From Bradyrhizobium sp. 149 (lineage in GTDB: Bacteria > Pseudomonadota > Alphaproteobacteria > Rhizobiales > Xanthobacteraceae), in NCBI RefSeq assembly GCF_023073915.1, contig NZ_JADPKK010000023.1, forward strand, positions 248,001 through 312,000: a stretch of DNA of 64,000 nt, given 5' to 3'. Position 1 is the first letter of the stretch; each line of letters starts with the position of its first letter. A program made the position numbers and the translations under genes. Shown one piece after another: positions 8,905 to 18,550 of the stretch. The notes below the pieces were generated by a model. That model was not told the origin of the DNA, searched no databases, and saw only the letters and a list, made by a program, of their open reading frames with translations.

Positions 8905-10134
8905 TCACAGCGTGAGATTCTCGGACGGCAGGCCCAGCGCCACACGTCCATAATTGGTCCCGGCCGCATCGAAATTGAACGCGAGATGCGAGTTGATCGC
9001 GTGCGCATCGCGGAACTGCCGCTGCAACACGCCCGTCGTGAACAGGCCCCGTGCTCCGCTCGCGGCAAACAGCATCGAGACCGCATCCGTGCACAAGTTC
9101 ACCGAAAAAGCTCCGTCGCGCCGATATCTGGTCTTGGTCGCCATGTCGGGAATATGACCGCGCCGTGCATCCTCCATGGCATTCAGACAGGCCGAGCGCA
9201 TGATCAAGCGTGCAGCGTCGATCTTCGCCGACGCCTCGGCGATCTTGATCTGAGTACTTTGATAATCGCTCAGCCTGGCGTGGTTGTAGGTGGAAATGCG
9301 ATGGCGGACGACCTCCGCATAATCGTCGAGACATGCCTGCGCGTTCCCCAGCGCAACGCCGGAGAGGACGTAAGGAAACAGCGAAAACACGGGAAGCGCA
9401 TACAGCGGGTTGGGATTGAGCTTGCTTCCCGGAGTCGGTCCGCCGGCAAGATCGCCGACTGCGACCGTCATGTCGTCCGGCACGAAAGCGTCCCTGACCT
9501 CCACGTCGCAAGACCCTGTCCCGCGCAGTCCCGCGACATTCCAGGTGTCGAGGACCTTGTAGTCGGCTTTCGGCAGCAAGAATATCCGATACTCGATGCC
9601 GTCTGCCTCATCGTCGGAGTAAACCACGCTTGCAAGCATGTTCCATGCGCAGGAGGCAACGCCCGAGGAGAACGGCCAGCTGCCGTGGAGCCGGTATCCG
9701 CCCTCAACTCTCGCGGCGCGTCCGGCGGGAAAAATGAACGAGGACGCGATCAGCGCGTCCGGATCACGGCCCCAGACCAGATCCTGCGCCGTCTGTCCGA
9801 ACATGCCGAGCATCCAATGATGGCTTGCCAAATTGGCGAGATTCCACGCCACCGACGCGTCCGCTTGTCCGAGAAGCTCCGCGCAGTCGACAAGAGCGAC
9901 ATAGTCAAGCTCGGCACCGCCAAGGCGCTTCGGCTGAAGCATTCGGAACAGGCCGGCGTCGTGCAGATCCTTCTCGGTTTCCGGCGGCAGATGCCGCAAC
10001 TCTTCCGTCCGCGCCGCTCGCTCTCGCAGCCGCGGCAGAAGGGACCGGGCCTTCGCGATCATTGCTGCATAGGTGCCTTCGCCGGCTTCCTCTCCCGCCG
10101 GCTGGCCCATGCTTGGCTCTTGAGCAGGCGCCAT
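8905..10134 (-). CDS. Acyl-CoA dehydrogenase-fold flavin monooxygenase (group D, HsaA/HpaB-like)
   Basis: The 409-residue protein has the acyl-CoA dehydrogenase fold but lacks the catalytic glutamate context expected of a true dehydrogenase; it reads like the oxygenase half of two-component systems. Segments seen include GLFRMLQPKRLGGAELDY, GSWPFSSGVASCAWNM and a C-terminal SGARGLFTTGVLQRQFRDAH, where the last His-containing motif is common in these oxygenases. It would use reduced flavin from the neighbouring reductase to hydroxylate an aromatic or heteroaromatic substrate. Together with the NicX-like enzyme this gives a plausible hydroxylate-then-cleave order. Substrate unknown. Confidence 0.8.
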   Translation of the reverse strand: MAPAQEPSMGQPAGEEAGEGTYAAMIAKARSLLPRLRERAARTEELRHLPPETEKDLHDAGLFRMLQPKRLGGAELDYVALVDCAELLGQADASVAWNLANLASHHWMLGMFGQTAQDLVWGRDPDALIASSFIFPAGRAARVEGGYRLHGSWPFSSGVASCAWNMLASVVYSDDEADGIEYRIFLLPKADYKVLDTWNVAGLRGTGSCDVEVRDAFVPDDMTVAVGDLAGGPTPGSKLNPNPLYALPVFSLFPYVLSGVALGNAQACLDDYAEVVRHRISTYNHARLSDYQSTQIKIAEASAKIDAARLIMRSACLNAMEDARRGHIPDMATKTRYRRDGAFSVNLCTDAVSMLFAASGARGLFTTGVLQRQFRDAHAINSHLAFNFDAAGTNYGRVALGLPSENLTL

Positions 10135-10239
10135 TCGTCTCCCTCGCGTTCACGCATTTATGCGGCGGGAACATCGCCAAAGCAAGCGATGCAGCGCTAG
10201 GACGCGATCCCAGCCCTCAAGGGGAACGACCGCCCGGGT

Positions 10240-11508
10240 TCAAACCGGCGCCGATGGCTTGCCCGATCCAAAGGCCCCCTTTTGGGTGAACTCCGAGATC
10301 CGACGCTCGTCGTATCCGAGCGTATCACGCAGGACGTCGATGGTATGCTCGCCTAACAAGGGGGCAGCCACGGGATCGATCGCTCCCGTCAAGCTCATAT
10401 TGATCGGAGGCTCGATGTTCGGGACCCATTCCGCCGTGGGATGCGGAATCCGGTTCAGGCGATGGCGCTCTCGCGCCTCCGGCGCATTGAACCCCTCCTC
10501 GACCGTCCGGAGATAGCCGACCGGAATATTGGCCAGCTTCATCTTCGCCATCCAGTTCTCGAGGGTATCGCTTGCAAAGACCTCCGCGATGGCTGCTCGC
10601 AACAGCTCCTTGTGCTCGGAGCGGGCTTTGCGCGTTGCAAACTGCGGATCGGTGATGAGATCGGGCCTGTTCAGCACCTCGACGACCAGCCTGCGATAGA
10701 GCCGATCGTTGGCACACGCGATGTAGAGCGGCCCATCGGAGGCCTCGTAGACGCCGACGGTGGGAGACCCGCTCGGCGAATTACCGAACCGCCCAGGGTT
10801 CTCGCCGTTGATCAGATAAGCCATGCCGTAGAAGCCCGTCATGCCCATCGCAACGTCGAACAGGGCCACCTCGACATGCTGGCCGCGGCCGAGCCGATCC
10901 CGCGCCAGCAGCGCCATCAGGATGGCATTGCAGGCAGACATCCCCGTCGCCATGTCCACGATGGGCGGACCGGTGCGAACCGCAGGCCCATCGGCAAATC
11001 CGTTGAGCGACATGAAGCCGCTTTCCGCCTGCGTGATCGGATCAAAACCGGGACGCGAGGCAAACGGTCCGGTGCGCCCATAGGCGGAGATCGAGCAATA
11101 GACCAGCCGCGGATTGAGCGGCGCAACAGCTTCATAGTCGAGACCGAATTTCTTCATGACCCCGCTGGAAAAGTTCTCGACGACCACGTCGGCCTTGCGA
11201 ATCAAATCCAGCGCAATCTCACGCGCCTCCGGCACGGTTAGGTCGAGCGCGATATCGCGCTTGTTGCGATTCAGGCTGAGATAAGCAGCACTCTCTCCAC
11301 CGATTTCGGCGTGTTCATACGCGCGCGTATCGTCGCCGCCGTCTGGATTCTCGATCTTGATGACGTGCGCGCCGAAATCAGCAAGCGTCTGCGTACAGGC
11401 CGGACCGGCAACCACGCGCGTAAAATCGACGACCAGCAGACCATCGAGCGCGCTAGGCGTGTCCGTCGCCCGCGACGAACGTTCCGGCAATTGAGGCTTG
11501 GTGGGCAT
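10240..11508 (-). CDS. Class III CoA-transferase (CaiB/BaiF family)
   Basis: The protein has 422 residues from ATG 11508, supported by AGGGAG at 11515-11520 six bases upstream; the longer in-frame extension to 11691 contains no homology and is rejected. The N-terminus shows LVVDFTRVVAGPACTQTLADFGA, interrupted here only for length, then the catalytic Asp region VDMATGMSA and a GGSPTVGVY-like SGSPTVGVYEA. Family enzymes move CoA between carboxylic acids, for example carnitine, formate/oxalate or benzylsuccinate. It is the first gene of a leftward set with the monooxygenase and reductase, and suggests that the substrate or a ring-opened product is handled as a CoA ester. Confidence 0.85.
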   Translation of the reverse strand: MPTKPQLPERSSRATDTPSALDGLLVVDFTRVVAGPACTQTLADFGAHVIKIENPDGGDDTRAYEHAEIGGESAAYLSLNRNKRDIALDLTVPEAREIALDLIRKADVVVENFSSGVMKKFGLDYEAVAPLNPRLVYCSISAYGRTGPFASRPGFDPITQAESGFMSLNGFADGPAVRTGPPIVDMATGMSACNAILMALLARDRLGRGQHVEVALFDVAMGMTGFYGMAYLINGENPGRFGNSPSGSPTVGVYEASDGPLYIACANDRLYRRLVVEVLNRPDLITDPQFATRKARSEHKELLRAAIAEVFASDTLENWMAKMKLANIPVGYLRTVEEGFNAPEARERHRLNRIPHPTAEWVPNIEPPINMSLTGAIDPVAAPLLGEHTIDVLRDTLGYDERRISEFTQKGAFGSGKPSAPV

Positions 11509-11617
11509 CGGCGGCTCCCTTACATCGGCTTGTGGTCGCCGAATTTCCTGCGAGAGCAAACTTAAAGCCCGGCACCACTGAATTCGCAAGAGCTCCGCCC
11601 GCATCGCTTCAATACGC

Positions 11618-11654
11618 AAAAAGGGCCCGGCAGCTGTCAAGCTGCCGGGCCCTT
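11618..11654 (-). terminator. Strong intrinsic terminator
   Basis: A perfect 15-bp inverted repeat with a 4-base loop (arms 11621-11635 and 11640-11654) is followed on the minus strand by a run of T (A-run at 11618-11622 on plus). It ends transcription coming leftward from the GNAT and prophage-remnant genes and insulates the CoA-transferase gene. Confidence 0.85.
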
Positions 11655-11742
11655 GGACGTTTCGTGCAGCGCTTCGTCTCGCGCGAACCATTTTACGTTG
11701 CGGGAATTACGTTCCGCACCGCGGGAAACCTGGCTCCATTGC

Positions 11743-12181
11743 TCAGCGAAGCCGCTTTCGCCAGTAGAGCGTATGCGACCGAGCCCAGGGCACATGGGGC
11801 TCAAAGAGCCGGTAACCCGCCCGGATGAAATTATTGGCAGACACCGAATTGTCTGTCGTATCCGAGACGATGCTGTCCCATCCAATACGCCGCCCCCTCG
11901 CCTCGATCGCCCGCATCAGCCTGCACTGAAGATCACGTCCCCGATGCCGCTGCAACACACCAACTCTGGAGAAATAGCCGCCATTTCGAATGTGCGTTGA
12001 CGGTACGACACCGGCGAAGGCTACCGGCTCATGACCATGATAGGCAAGCCACCACGCACCTAACTCGAATTGCGGCAGGGCAGCCGCATCGAAGAACGTC
12101 AACTGATGCAGATCGGCCAATGTGCCGGCGATCGTCATCGGACGCATCGACAATGCGAATTCTGTACATGAGACGGTCCAT
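11743..12181 (-). pseudogene. GNAT-family acetyltransferase, frameshifted
   Basis: The N-terminus starts at 12181 or 12169 (MYRIRIVDASDDD). The protein then continues in another frame as AGTLADLHQLTFFD and so on to a C-terminal YWRKRLR. The change of frame falls at about 12136-12141 and corresponds to one extra base. The joined product looks like a complete GNAT N-acetyltransferase of about 145 residues, with the acetyl-CoA region SRVGVLQRHRGRDLQ and an NNFIRAGYRLF C-terminus. GNAT genes of this type commonly sit at the edge of rhizobial prophages, which fits the terminase genes next door. A sequencing indel cannot be excluded. Confidence 0.65.
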
Positions 12182-12233
12182 CGGCGAGGAATAACATGAG
12201 TGGAAGTGCGGGGATGTCGTCGCGGTTGAGGGC

Positions 12234-12533
12234 TCACTTGCCCAGCACCACCTTGACGCCAAGCCAAACCGCGCCCATGAGCCCGGTGGCGATCACCGTG
12301 ATGACGGCCTTGAAGGTGTAACTCTGCGCCTGCTCCACGCTCGTTCGCCACCTCCGCAGGTGCTGGAAATCAGCCCTCAGCTCCTTTCGGTCGTCATCTT
12401 CGATTCCGAAAGATGCCAGCACCGACGCGACCGTCGTCAATACGATCGCATCGATATTCGCCTGCTGGAGCCGGTGTTGCTCGGCGAGCGTCTCGGCCAC
12501 GATCGCCCTGATTTCGTCATCTGGCATCTTCAC
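12234..12533 (-). CDS. Small prophage-type protein with C-terminal membrane helix
   Basis: The 99-residue protein has a charged, helical N-terminal two-thirds (EIRAIVAETLAEQHRLQQAN) and a C-terminal hydrophobic segment ending VWLGVKVVLGK. It overlaps the truncated terminase by 4 bp (ATGA at 12530-12533), so the two are co-translated. Proteins of this shape occur next to lysis and holin genes of rhizobial prophages; I do not assign a function. Its direct contact with a terminase is unusual and suggests that the intervening structural genes were deleted. Confidence 0.6.
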   Translation of the reverse strand: MKMPDDEIRAIVAETLAEQHRLQQANIDAIVLTTVASVLASFGIEDDDRKELRADFQHLRRWRTSVEQAQSYTFKAVITVIATGLMGAVWLGVKVVLGK

Positions 12534-12913
12534 CGCTTGATGATCCTCGCAACGTTCTCGAAGCCGCGCTTGGCGAAGTAGAAGGAGACAACCAGATTGG
12601 CCTGAAGCCCGCGAAAGATGATCAGCCCGTCGCCGGGCGTCTCGATCTTGTCGCTGAAGGGCCTGAAGCCGTGGCCGAGCCCGAGGCTTGCGATCTTGCC
12701 CTCGATCAGCCGCTTGGAAGATTGCGCCAGCGTCCGCTGCGCCTCGCGGATGCAGACCGCGAGCGTGCCACGTTCGGCCTGGCAGGTCTCGACCAGCAGC
12801 TCGCCGAAGAAATGCGATTTGCCCGAGCCGCGCCCGCCATAGACGCCCTTGTAGCGCGCAGGTTTCAACAGCGGCTCAAAGATCTTGGCCGTCGGAATTT
12901 TCAGGATGGACAA
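12530..12913 (-). pseudogene. Phage terminase large subunit, N-terminal fragment
   Basis: This 127-residue fragment of a PBSX-type large terminase starts MSILKIPTAKIFEPLL and has an intact Walker A motif GGRGSGKS. Homology stops after about residue 108 (GLIIFRGLQ); the last 19 residues are unrelated, and a normal protein would be over 400 residues. The Walker B, adenine and nuclease domains are missing. A deletion that joined this point to the 12234-12533 region explains the structure. It cannot package DNA. Confidence 0.75.
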
Positions 12914-13083
12914 TGGATGCGCTCGCTCGCCTTACGGCTGCCCGGTACGCCTTCGCCACATTGCGTACCAGTCTTCGTTGTTCGGAATGTCGGGTTGTTC
13001 CAGCGGAGTTTGATCGACGTCAGCAAGGATGCCGGGCAACGCCAGAGCAGCAACCAGAGCATCAGTTAGCGAGAGGATCGTCG

Positions 13084-13177
13084 AAACAAAAACCCGCGGC
13101 CAATTGCTCGGCGCGGGCTGAACCAACGAAATCTCGATGATGCCATTCTGCCGGTGTTTTGCCCGACGAGTCAAACG
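13084..13177 (-). ncRNA. Repeat copy 1: promoter plus terminator unit, candidate small RNA
   Basis: On the minus strand: -35 TTGACT (13169-13174), 18-bp spacer, -10 CAGAAT (13145-13150), then a GC-rich hairpin with arms 13093-13098 and 13112-13117 followed by T5GTTT. This predicts a transcript of about 55-60 nt. The spacer core CGTCGGGCAAAACAC is identical in all six copies in the window. No experiment supports transcription; the call rests on structure and recurrence. Confidence 0.5.
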
Positions 13178-13193
13178 GCAAATCCGCACGATT

Positions 13194-13580
13194 TCAAATC
13201 GGGTTTGTCTCGCCACTCACACATCGCGCAGCATCATCCTCGCTCGATCCATTCGGCTGCACGATGATGCGCTCGACCCGGTGAACCGCATCAGGCGCTC
13301 CGTCGTCGCCGTTCTCCATCGGCTGCGCGGCCTTGCCCCAGCCGCGATCGAGGATGGCGCTGGCCGCCGAGACGCGGGCCGCCGGCGTTGCCTCATTGCT
13401 GCGCATGATGCCAACGAGGACGCGGATTGCGGTTCGGGTGTGGCTGCGCGCCAGCGAGCGGATTTCGGTCAGCGTCCGCGCCTTGGATGTCTTCCTGATC
13501 GTCTTCCCGGTCCTGGGCGAGCGGACCGGCTCGCCCGCGCCCTCACATTCGACCGCCTCGCTCAAGAAAAAATCTCCCAT
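13194..13580 (-). CDS. Terminase small-subunit-like prophage protein
   Basis: The protein has 128 residues starting at ATG 13580 (MGDFFLSEAVE). The central part IRSLARSHTRTAIRVLVGIM followed by ATPAARVSAASAILDRGWGK is a helix-rich module often found just upstream of large terminases in alphaproteobacterial prophages. Longer in-frame sequence to 13985 includes repeat copy 2 and is not coding. It lies between repeat copies 1 and 2. The role as DNA-recognition subunit is inferred from family resemblance and position. Confidence 0.6.
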   Translation of the reverse strand: MGDFFLSEAVECEGAGEPVRSPRTGKTIRKTSKARTLTEIRSLARSHTRTAIRVLVGIMRSNEATPAARVSAASAILDRGWGKAAQPMENGDDGAPDAVHRVERIIVQPNGSSEDDAARCVSGETNPI

Positions 13581-13879
13581 AACAGGATTGCAACCAGACC
13601 CACGAGCGCGAGCGATATCAGGTAAGCGGTCATCATCTCTCCAGGACAAAAGAAATGCGCGGCAGATCGCGCAACGCGGCGCGATCGTTTCGGGCGCGAA
13701 CCCTATCTCCGTTCCCGGAGGCCGCAGCGGCGCGGGCAAATGGCCCGGCGCCGCGGACCGGCACGTTCGCGCGTGCACGGCCAGCAATGGTACGGACGAC
13801 GGCGCGCCGATCGGCGCTCCAAATTTGACGAGTGCGTGGCCGCAATGCGCCGCCGCCGTCCGATCTCGACATCGAGACG
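13581..13879. other. Intergenic stretch, no gene seen
   Basis: About 300 bp between the small-terminase gene and repeat copy 2. Several frames are open because of the high GC, but none shows recognisable protein features or a good ribosome binding site. Confidence 0.5.
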
Positions 13880-13970
13880 AAAAAACCCGCGGCGGATGCT
13901 TTCCGCGCGGGTCAACCAAACTTGTCTCGATGATGCCATTCTGCCGGTGTTTTGCCCGACGTGTCAAACG
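13880..13970 (-). ncRNA. Repeat copy 2: promoter plus terminator unit, candidate small RNA
   Basis: Minus-strand -35 TTGACA (13962-13967), 18-bp spacer, -10 CAGAAT (13938-13943). The hairpin, with outer arms 13885-13891 and 13906-13912, is followed by T6, the best terminator of the set. About 60 nt would be made. It lies between the small terminase gene and a plus-strand small gene. Confidence 0.55.
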
Positions 13971-14015
13971 AACGAATCCGTTCAAGCCGCGTTAGGCGAT
14001 CAGGAGGACCGGCGG

Positions 14016-14213
14016 ATGACACGCGAGACATCACAAGAGACTTCGAAAAATTGTCCAGGAGCAAAGCCGCGCGTCGACAAGGAGCGCGACATGCAAGAGG
14101 CGATCATCGAAGACACCGGCGAGACCGAGGACAGGGGCCGCGATCTCGTGCGCGGCGAGGGCGGCGCCATCGACCTTCCCACAAGGCCCGGCGATTTGTC
14201 GAAGGACGATTAA
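14016..14213 (+). CDS. Small acidic hypothetical protein
   Basis: The 65-residue protein (MTRETSQETSKNCPG...) is preceded by a consensus AGGAGG at 14002-14007, eight bases before the ATG, which decides the start. It is hydrophilic, rich in Glu, Asp and Gly (EDTGETEDRGRDLVRGEGGA) and has no membrane segment. I recognise the type as a recurrent rhizobial small protein of unknown function. It sits alone between repeat copies 2 and 3. Confidence 0.65.
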   Translation: MTRETSQETSKNCPGAKPRVDKERDMQEAIIEDTGETEDRGRDLVRGEGGAIDLPTRPGDLSKDD

Positions 14214-14285
14214 GCCGCTCCGTTTTCGTTCGAGGAACGCGCCGACGCGATGCAGCGAACCGCCTTGTTGATTAGCGCGGCGCTC

Positions 14286-14380
14286 AAAACAAAACCCGCG
14301 GCGGATCGCGTCCGCGCGGGTTGAACCAAACTCTTTTCGATGATGGCATTATGCCGGTGTTTTGCCCGACGTGTCAACGC
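14286..14380 (-). ncRNA. Repeat copy 3: promoter plus terminator unit, candidate small RNA
   Basis: Minus-strand -35 TTGACA (14372-14377), 18-bp spacer, -10 CATAAT (14348-14353). The hairpin, arms 14293-14300 and 14315-14322 with further inner pairing, is followed by TTTTGTTTTG. Transcription would run toward the 3' end of the plus-strand small gene. Confidence 0.55.
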
Positions 14381-14508
14381 GGCGAACGCGGAAGAACAAT
14401 TCCGTCCTCCCCACTCAGATATGTGGTGCGCGACGGGCTTGCTTCAAGCCCCCGACCCTGCCGTAGAACCCTCGACCCGAACAACATGCAGATCACGAGG
14501 GGTCATCC

Positions 14509-16047
<1,539 letters not shown>

Positions 16048-16074
16048 CGCACGCGTTCTCACGCGCGTCGAAAC

Positions 16075-16160
16075 AAACAAAGCCCGCGGCACGCCGCGGG
16101 CTCGATCCGAACTCTTTCGATGATATCATTCTACCAGTGTTTTGCCCGACGTGTCAAACG
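16075..16160 (-). ncRNA. Repeat copy 4: promoter plus terminator unit, candidate small RNA
   Basis: Minus-strand -35 TTGACA (16152-16157), 18-bp spacer, -10 TAGAAT (16128-16133), the best -10 in the set. A compact hairpin, arms 16081-16089 and 16094-16102, is followed by TTTGTTTG. The RNA would be antisense to the region just past the FAD monooxygenase stop; the hairpin may also terminate that gene. Confidence 0.55.
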
Positions 16161-16197
16161 ACCGAAACGGCATACGCACCGCTCCGTAACTCGGTCT

Positions 16198-17394
16198 TCA
16201 CTCCTGCCGGAGTAGCGGTCGTATCCAGCGCGAGAACCACTCCTCTGCGTCATTGTGCGGGTTGCCTGGACCATCCACTCCGAAGATAGGGGGTGGAATG
16301 AGGAAGCTCGTCTCATCCGCGAGCGTACGGATCGGCTTGCTCGGCTGTCGTGGCCCGCCGTTGGCAGCTGGCATACTCCAGCTGCCAAACCGATCGTAGA
16401 ATTCCGTGGAAGGCAGATAGGGGACGGGCGCGCTCCCTGACGTAAACACGCTGCCTGCGTTCGATGCGTTCAAACGGGTGAGACGCCGGACGTCTTCAGG
16501 CGCGATTGCGATCTGCAAAGGTGGTAGCCGGAGCTGCTCCTGGCTCAAGTGCCGGGCTCTCAATCAATGATGGTCCGGATGGAAGTCCAGGCAAGTTGCC
16601 CAGACGATTGCCATGGCGAGGCGTGGAGTAGTCGGGATTGAATGGATCGTAAGGAGCCGCCCCTTTGGAGAAGACGCTTCCGTCGGCAACTTTGGTGCCA
16701 CTTGAGGTATTTGCTGAGAAAGCAGGTCGAGTCGCAGCGGCAGCAGTCGCGCCCGCGAGCAACGCAGCACCGAGCCCCTGTGCTCCAGGTACCATCATCA
16801 CTCCTGTACCGAGCACACCCGCGCCCATCAGCAAGGCAGAGCCGTCGTCGACAGGTGCTGGCGGCCCGAGCACCTGTGATCTATCAGAGAACGTGTGCGG
16901 TTGGCCCGTCTCTGGATGGAATTGCAAGACTTGTGGCTCTGACGGCGTGGCCGTGGTCGGAGGCAATTGCATGGCACGTTGCCATTCGGGGGGTGGCAAC
17001 GGGAAACCAATTCGTCGAGCGCACGTGCATCGCCCGCGAGAGCCGCATCGAATCTCGGAGACGCTTCGACCTTCTTCAAATACTCGCAAAATCCCTTGTA
17101 GTACGCTCCTAGATGTCCCCCAGTATGTGGGCTCGAACTGAAATTGGTTGCGAGCCCCTGCCTGGACGGCAAGGCCATACGATTTCCAGTCGCGTCGGGA
17201 TTGAAACGGTCCGCCATGAACTTGACGACGGGATGAGTTGCGAAACGCTGGGGCAAGATGTGATGGAATTGAAACATACGACCGCTACTTTCTGACGCAT
17301 GCTGGCACCCGAGCTGCTCGTAATCACAGCCGGAGGTACTGATCTGAAATGTTTGTTGATGGCCAGCACAGAGAGCCGGCGCTGTATTTGCGCG
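16198..17394 (-). pseudogene. Polymorphic-toxin fragment with AHH nuclease domain, two frameshifts
   Basis: Reading leftward, an open frame begins at about 17394 without a start codon. From 17277 it encodes an AHH-type HNH/ENDO VII nuclease: FHHILPQRFATHP (His pair at residues 5-6 from that Met), GNRMALP, HTGGHLGAYYKGF. At about 17005 the sense continues in another frame (PLPPPEWQRAMQLPP, with a hydrophobic Ala/Gly stretch). At about 16505 it changes again to VRRLTRLNASNAGSVFTSG and ends at 16198. The usual long N-terminal delivery part is absent. It looks like a displaced and decaying toxin C-terminal cassette next to its immunity gene. The part after the AHH domain is not recognised. Confidence 0.6.
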
Positions 17395-17646
17395 CTACGT
17401 ATTGATGCAGCCGCAACGGGCGGGCGTCGCCCTTCGGCACACGACCGTTTTCAACGCCGACATCTTAGGTCGGCGTTACGACGGCGGCGATCTGCGCTTT
17501 TGAAAACGGAAATGTGACGCATTCGGCCTCTGCTGGCAGAGCGAAGATAGCTTCAAGAGCGAGCTATTTGCACATCGACCTACCAATGACCGAAGCCAAC
17601 CAGGTGTTCGACGAACTTCAATGCAGAAACAATATGCGCGAACAAG
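17395..17646. other. Short intergenic stretch between toxin and immunity remnants
   Basis: No convincing gene. Plus-strand open frames here lack ribosome binding sites and recognisable sequence; the stretch probably contains unrecognisable toxin-locus debris. Confidence 0.4.
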
Positions 17647-17800
17647 CTAGTAATTGCCGTAGGCATTTCCAAAGCTTATGCCCCTCAAACCGGCGGCTTT
17701 ACAGGCATCCTTCATTGCCTGATCACAAATGATCGTTGGATGCAGAAAGCGCAGCCGGAAAATATGAGCAGAGCCGATAGCCTCCTCTCTGAAGACAAAT
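17647..17800 (-). pseudogene. C-terminal remnant of a second Imm11-type immunity gene
   Basis: In a frame different from the upstream immunity gene, this piece encodes VFREEAIGSAHIFRLRF followed by ICDQAMKDACKAAGLRGISF, a standard Imm11 (DUF1629) C-terminus. Its first 14 codons (17755-17796) repeat the segment at 17807-17848 of the main immunity gene, 52 bp away. Differences between the two copies are mostly third-position, which points to two homologous genes joined by deletion. Confidence 0.6.
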
Positions 17801-18250
17801 CTGGATACGAAAGATATGCGCTTCGCCGATTGCAGTCTCTCTAAAGACCAGTTTGGAGCCCGGCAGGGCCAAGTAGATCTTCTTTCCGAACTTGAGAGAG
17901 CGAGCATCGTCTTCAATTCGAATGATCAAACGCGATTGCGATTCATCCAGCGCGTCGAGAACGCGAACTACATCGCAGAGCCAATAGTTCGGCCCATGGT
18001 AGCTACCTTGCGGTACTCGCACATCGCACGGCACGAACACAAAGGCCTCCGGGTCAAGCCCCTCGAATACCACCTTTGTCCGATCCGAAATAAGCCACCA
18101 GCCGTGGTAGGGCTCCAAGTCGTAGGGCAAATCGCCTGCCGATTTGTCAAACACGAAAGCTGCAGGCGCGGTAGAAGCCGGCAGACGGAAAACCTCGTAG
18201 GGAGGAAGGACACTCTCGTCTTCTAGCCAATAGCCCGGCTTGCCTCCCAC
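17723..18250 (-). CDS. Imm11/DUF1629-type immunity protein, C-terminus replaced by frameshift
   Basis: The protein has 175 residues from GTG 18250; the in-frame sequence RNGPDFR just upstream also looks coding, so the true start may be earlier. The body matches the Imm11 family of polymorphic-toxin immunity proteins: WWLISDRTKVVFEGLDPEAF, FVPCDVRV, NYWLCDVVRVLDALDESQS, then KLVFRETAIGEAHIFRI. After that point the frame runs into a duplicated segment and the normal C-terminus is lost from this reading. It would bind and neutralise a cognate toxin, probably the AHH-type protein encoded immediately downstream. Activity of the altered product is doubtful. Confidence 0.65.
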   Translation of the reverse strand: MGGKPGYWLEDESVLPPYEVFRLPASTAPAAFVFDKSAGDLPYDLEPYHGWWLISDRTKVVFEGLDPEAFVFVPCDVRVPQGSYHGPNYWLCDVVRVLDALDESQSRLIIRIEDDARSLKFGKKIYLALPGSKLVFRETAIGEAHIFRIQICLQRGGYRLCSYFPAALSASNDHL

Positions 18251-18399
18251 CCGGAAGTCGGGACCATTTCGTGGTAGCGGCGCTTTCGCGCTCTGGGTCG
18301 TTTTGCGATCGAAGCCGCCCTTTCGCTACCCATGACCGAGTCCCATTGAACGTCGTGCCCACAATGGCGCCGTGCAGAGAACCAATATTAACTGCCCAC

Positions 18400-18485
18400 A
18401 ATAAAGCCCGCGGCATCCCGCGGGCTTTATCCAAACTCCTTCGATAATGCCATTCTGCCAGTGTTTTGCCCGACGAGTCAAACGA
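18400..18485 (-). ncRNA. Repeat copy 5: promoter plus terminator unit, candidate small RNA
   Basis: Minus-strand -35 TTGACT (18476-18481), 18-bp spacer, -10 CAGAAT (18452-18457), then a perfect 13-bp stem with a 4-base loop (18401-18413 and 18418-18430). It lies upstream of the immunity gene on the same strand, but the terminator should stop read-through into it. Confidence 0.55.
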
Positions 18486-18550
18486 CGGATCTCGAACGGC
18501 ATTGTGCGGATTGCCTGGCCCATCTAATGACGCTCCAAAATATTGTGCGG

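Noticed and set aside
11509..11691. N-terminal extension of the CoA-transferase frame
   Set aside because: It has no family similarity, while ATG 11508 has AGGGAG at the right distance; the frame is open only because of high GC.
12932..13190. 94-residue frame upstream of the truncated terminase
   Set aside because: Its first third is the repeat copy 1 sequence and the rest lacks a start with a ribosome binding site; too weak to list as a gene.
13740..14015. Longer version of the 65-residue gene running through repeat copy 2
   Set aside because: It would translate the repeat and terminator; the consensus ribosome binding site at 14002-14007 fixes the start at 14016.
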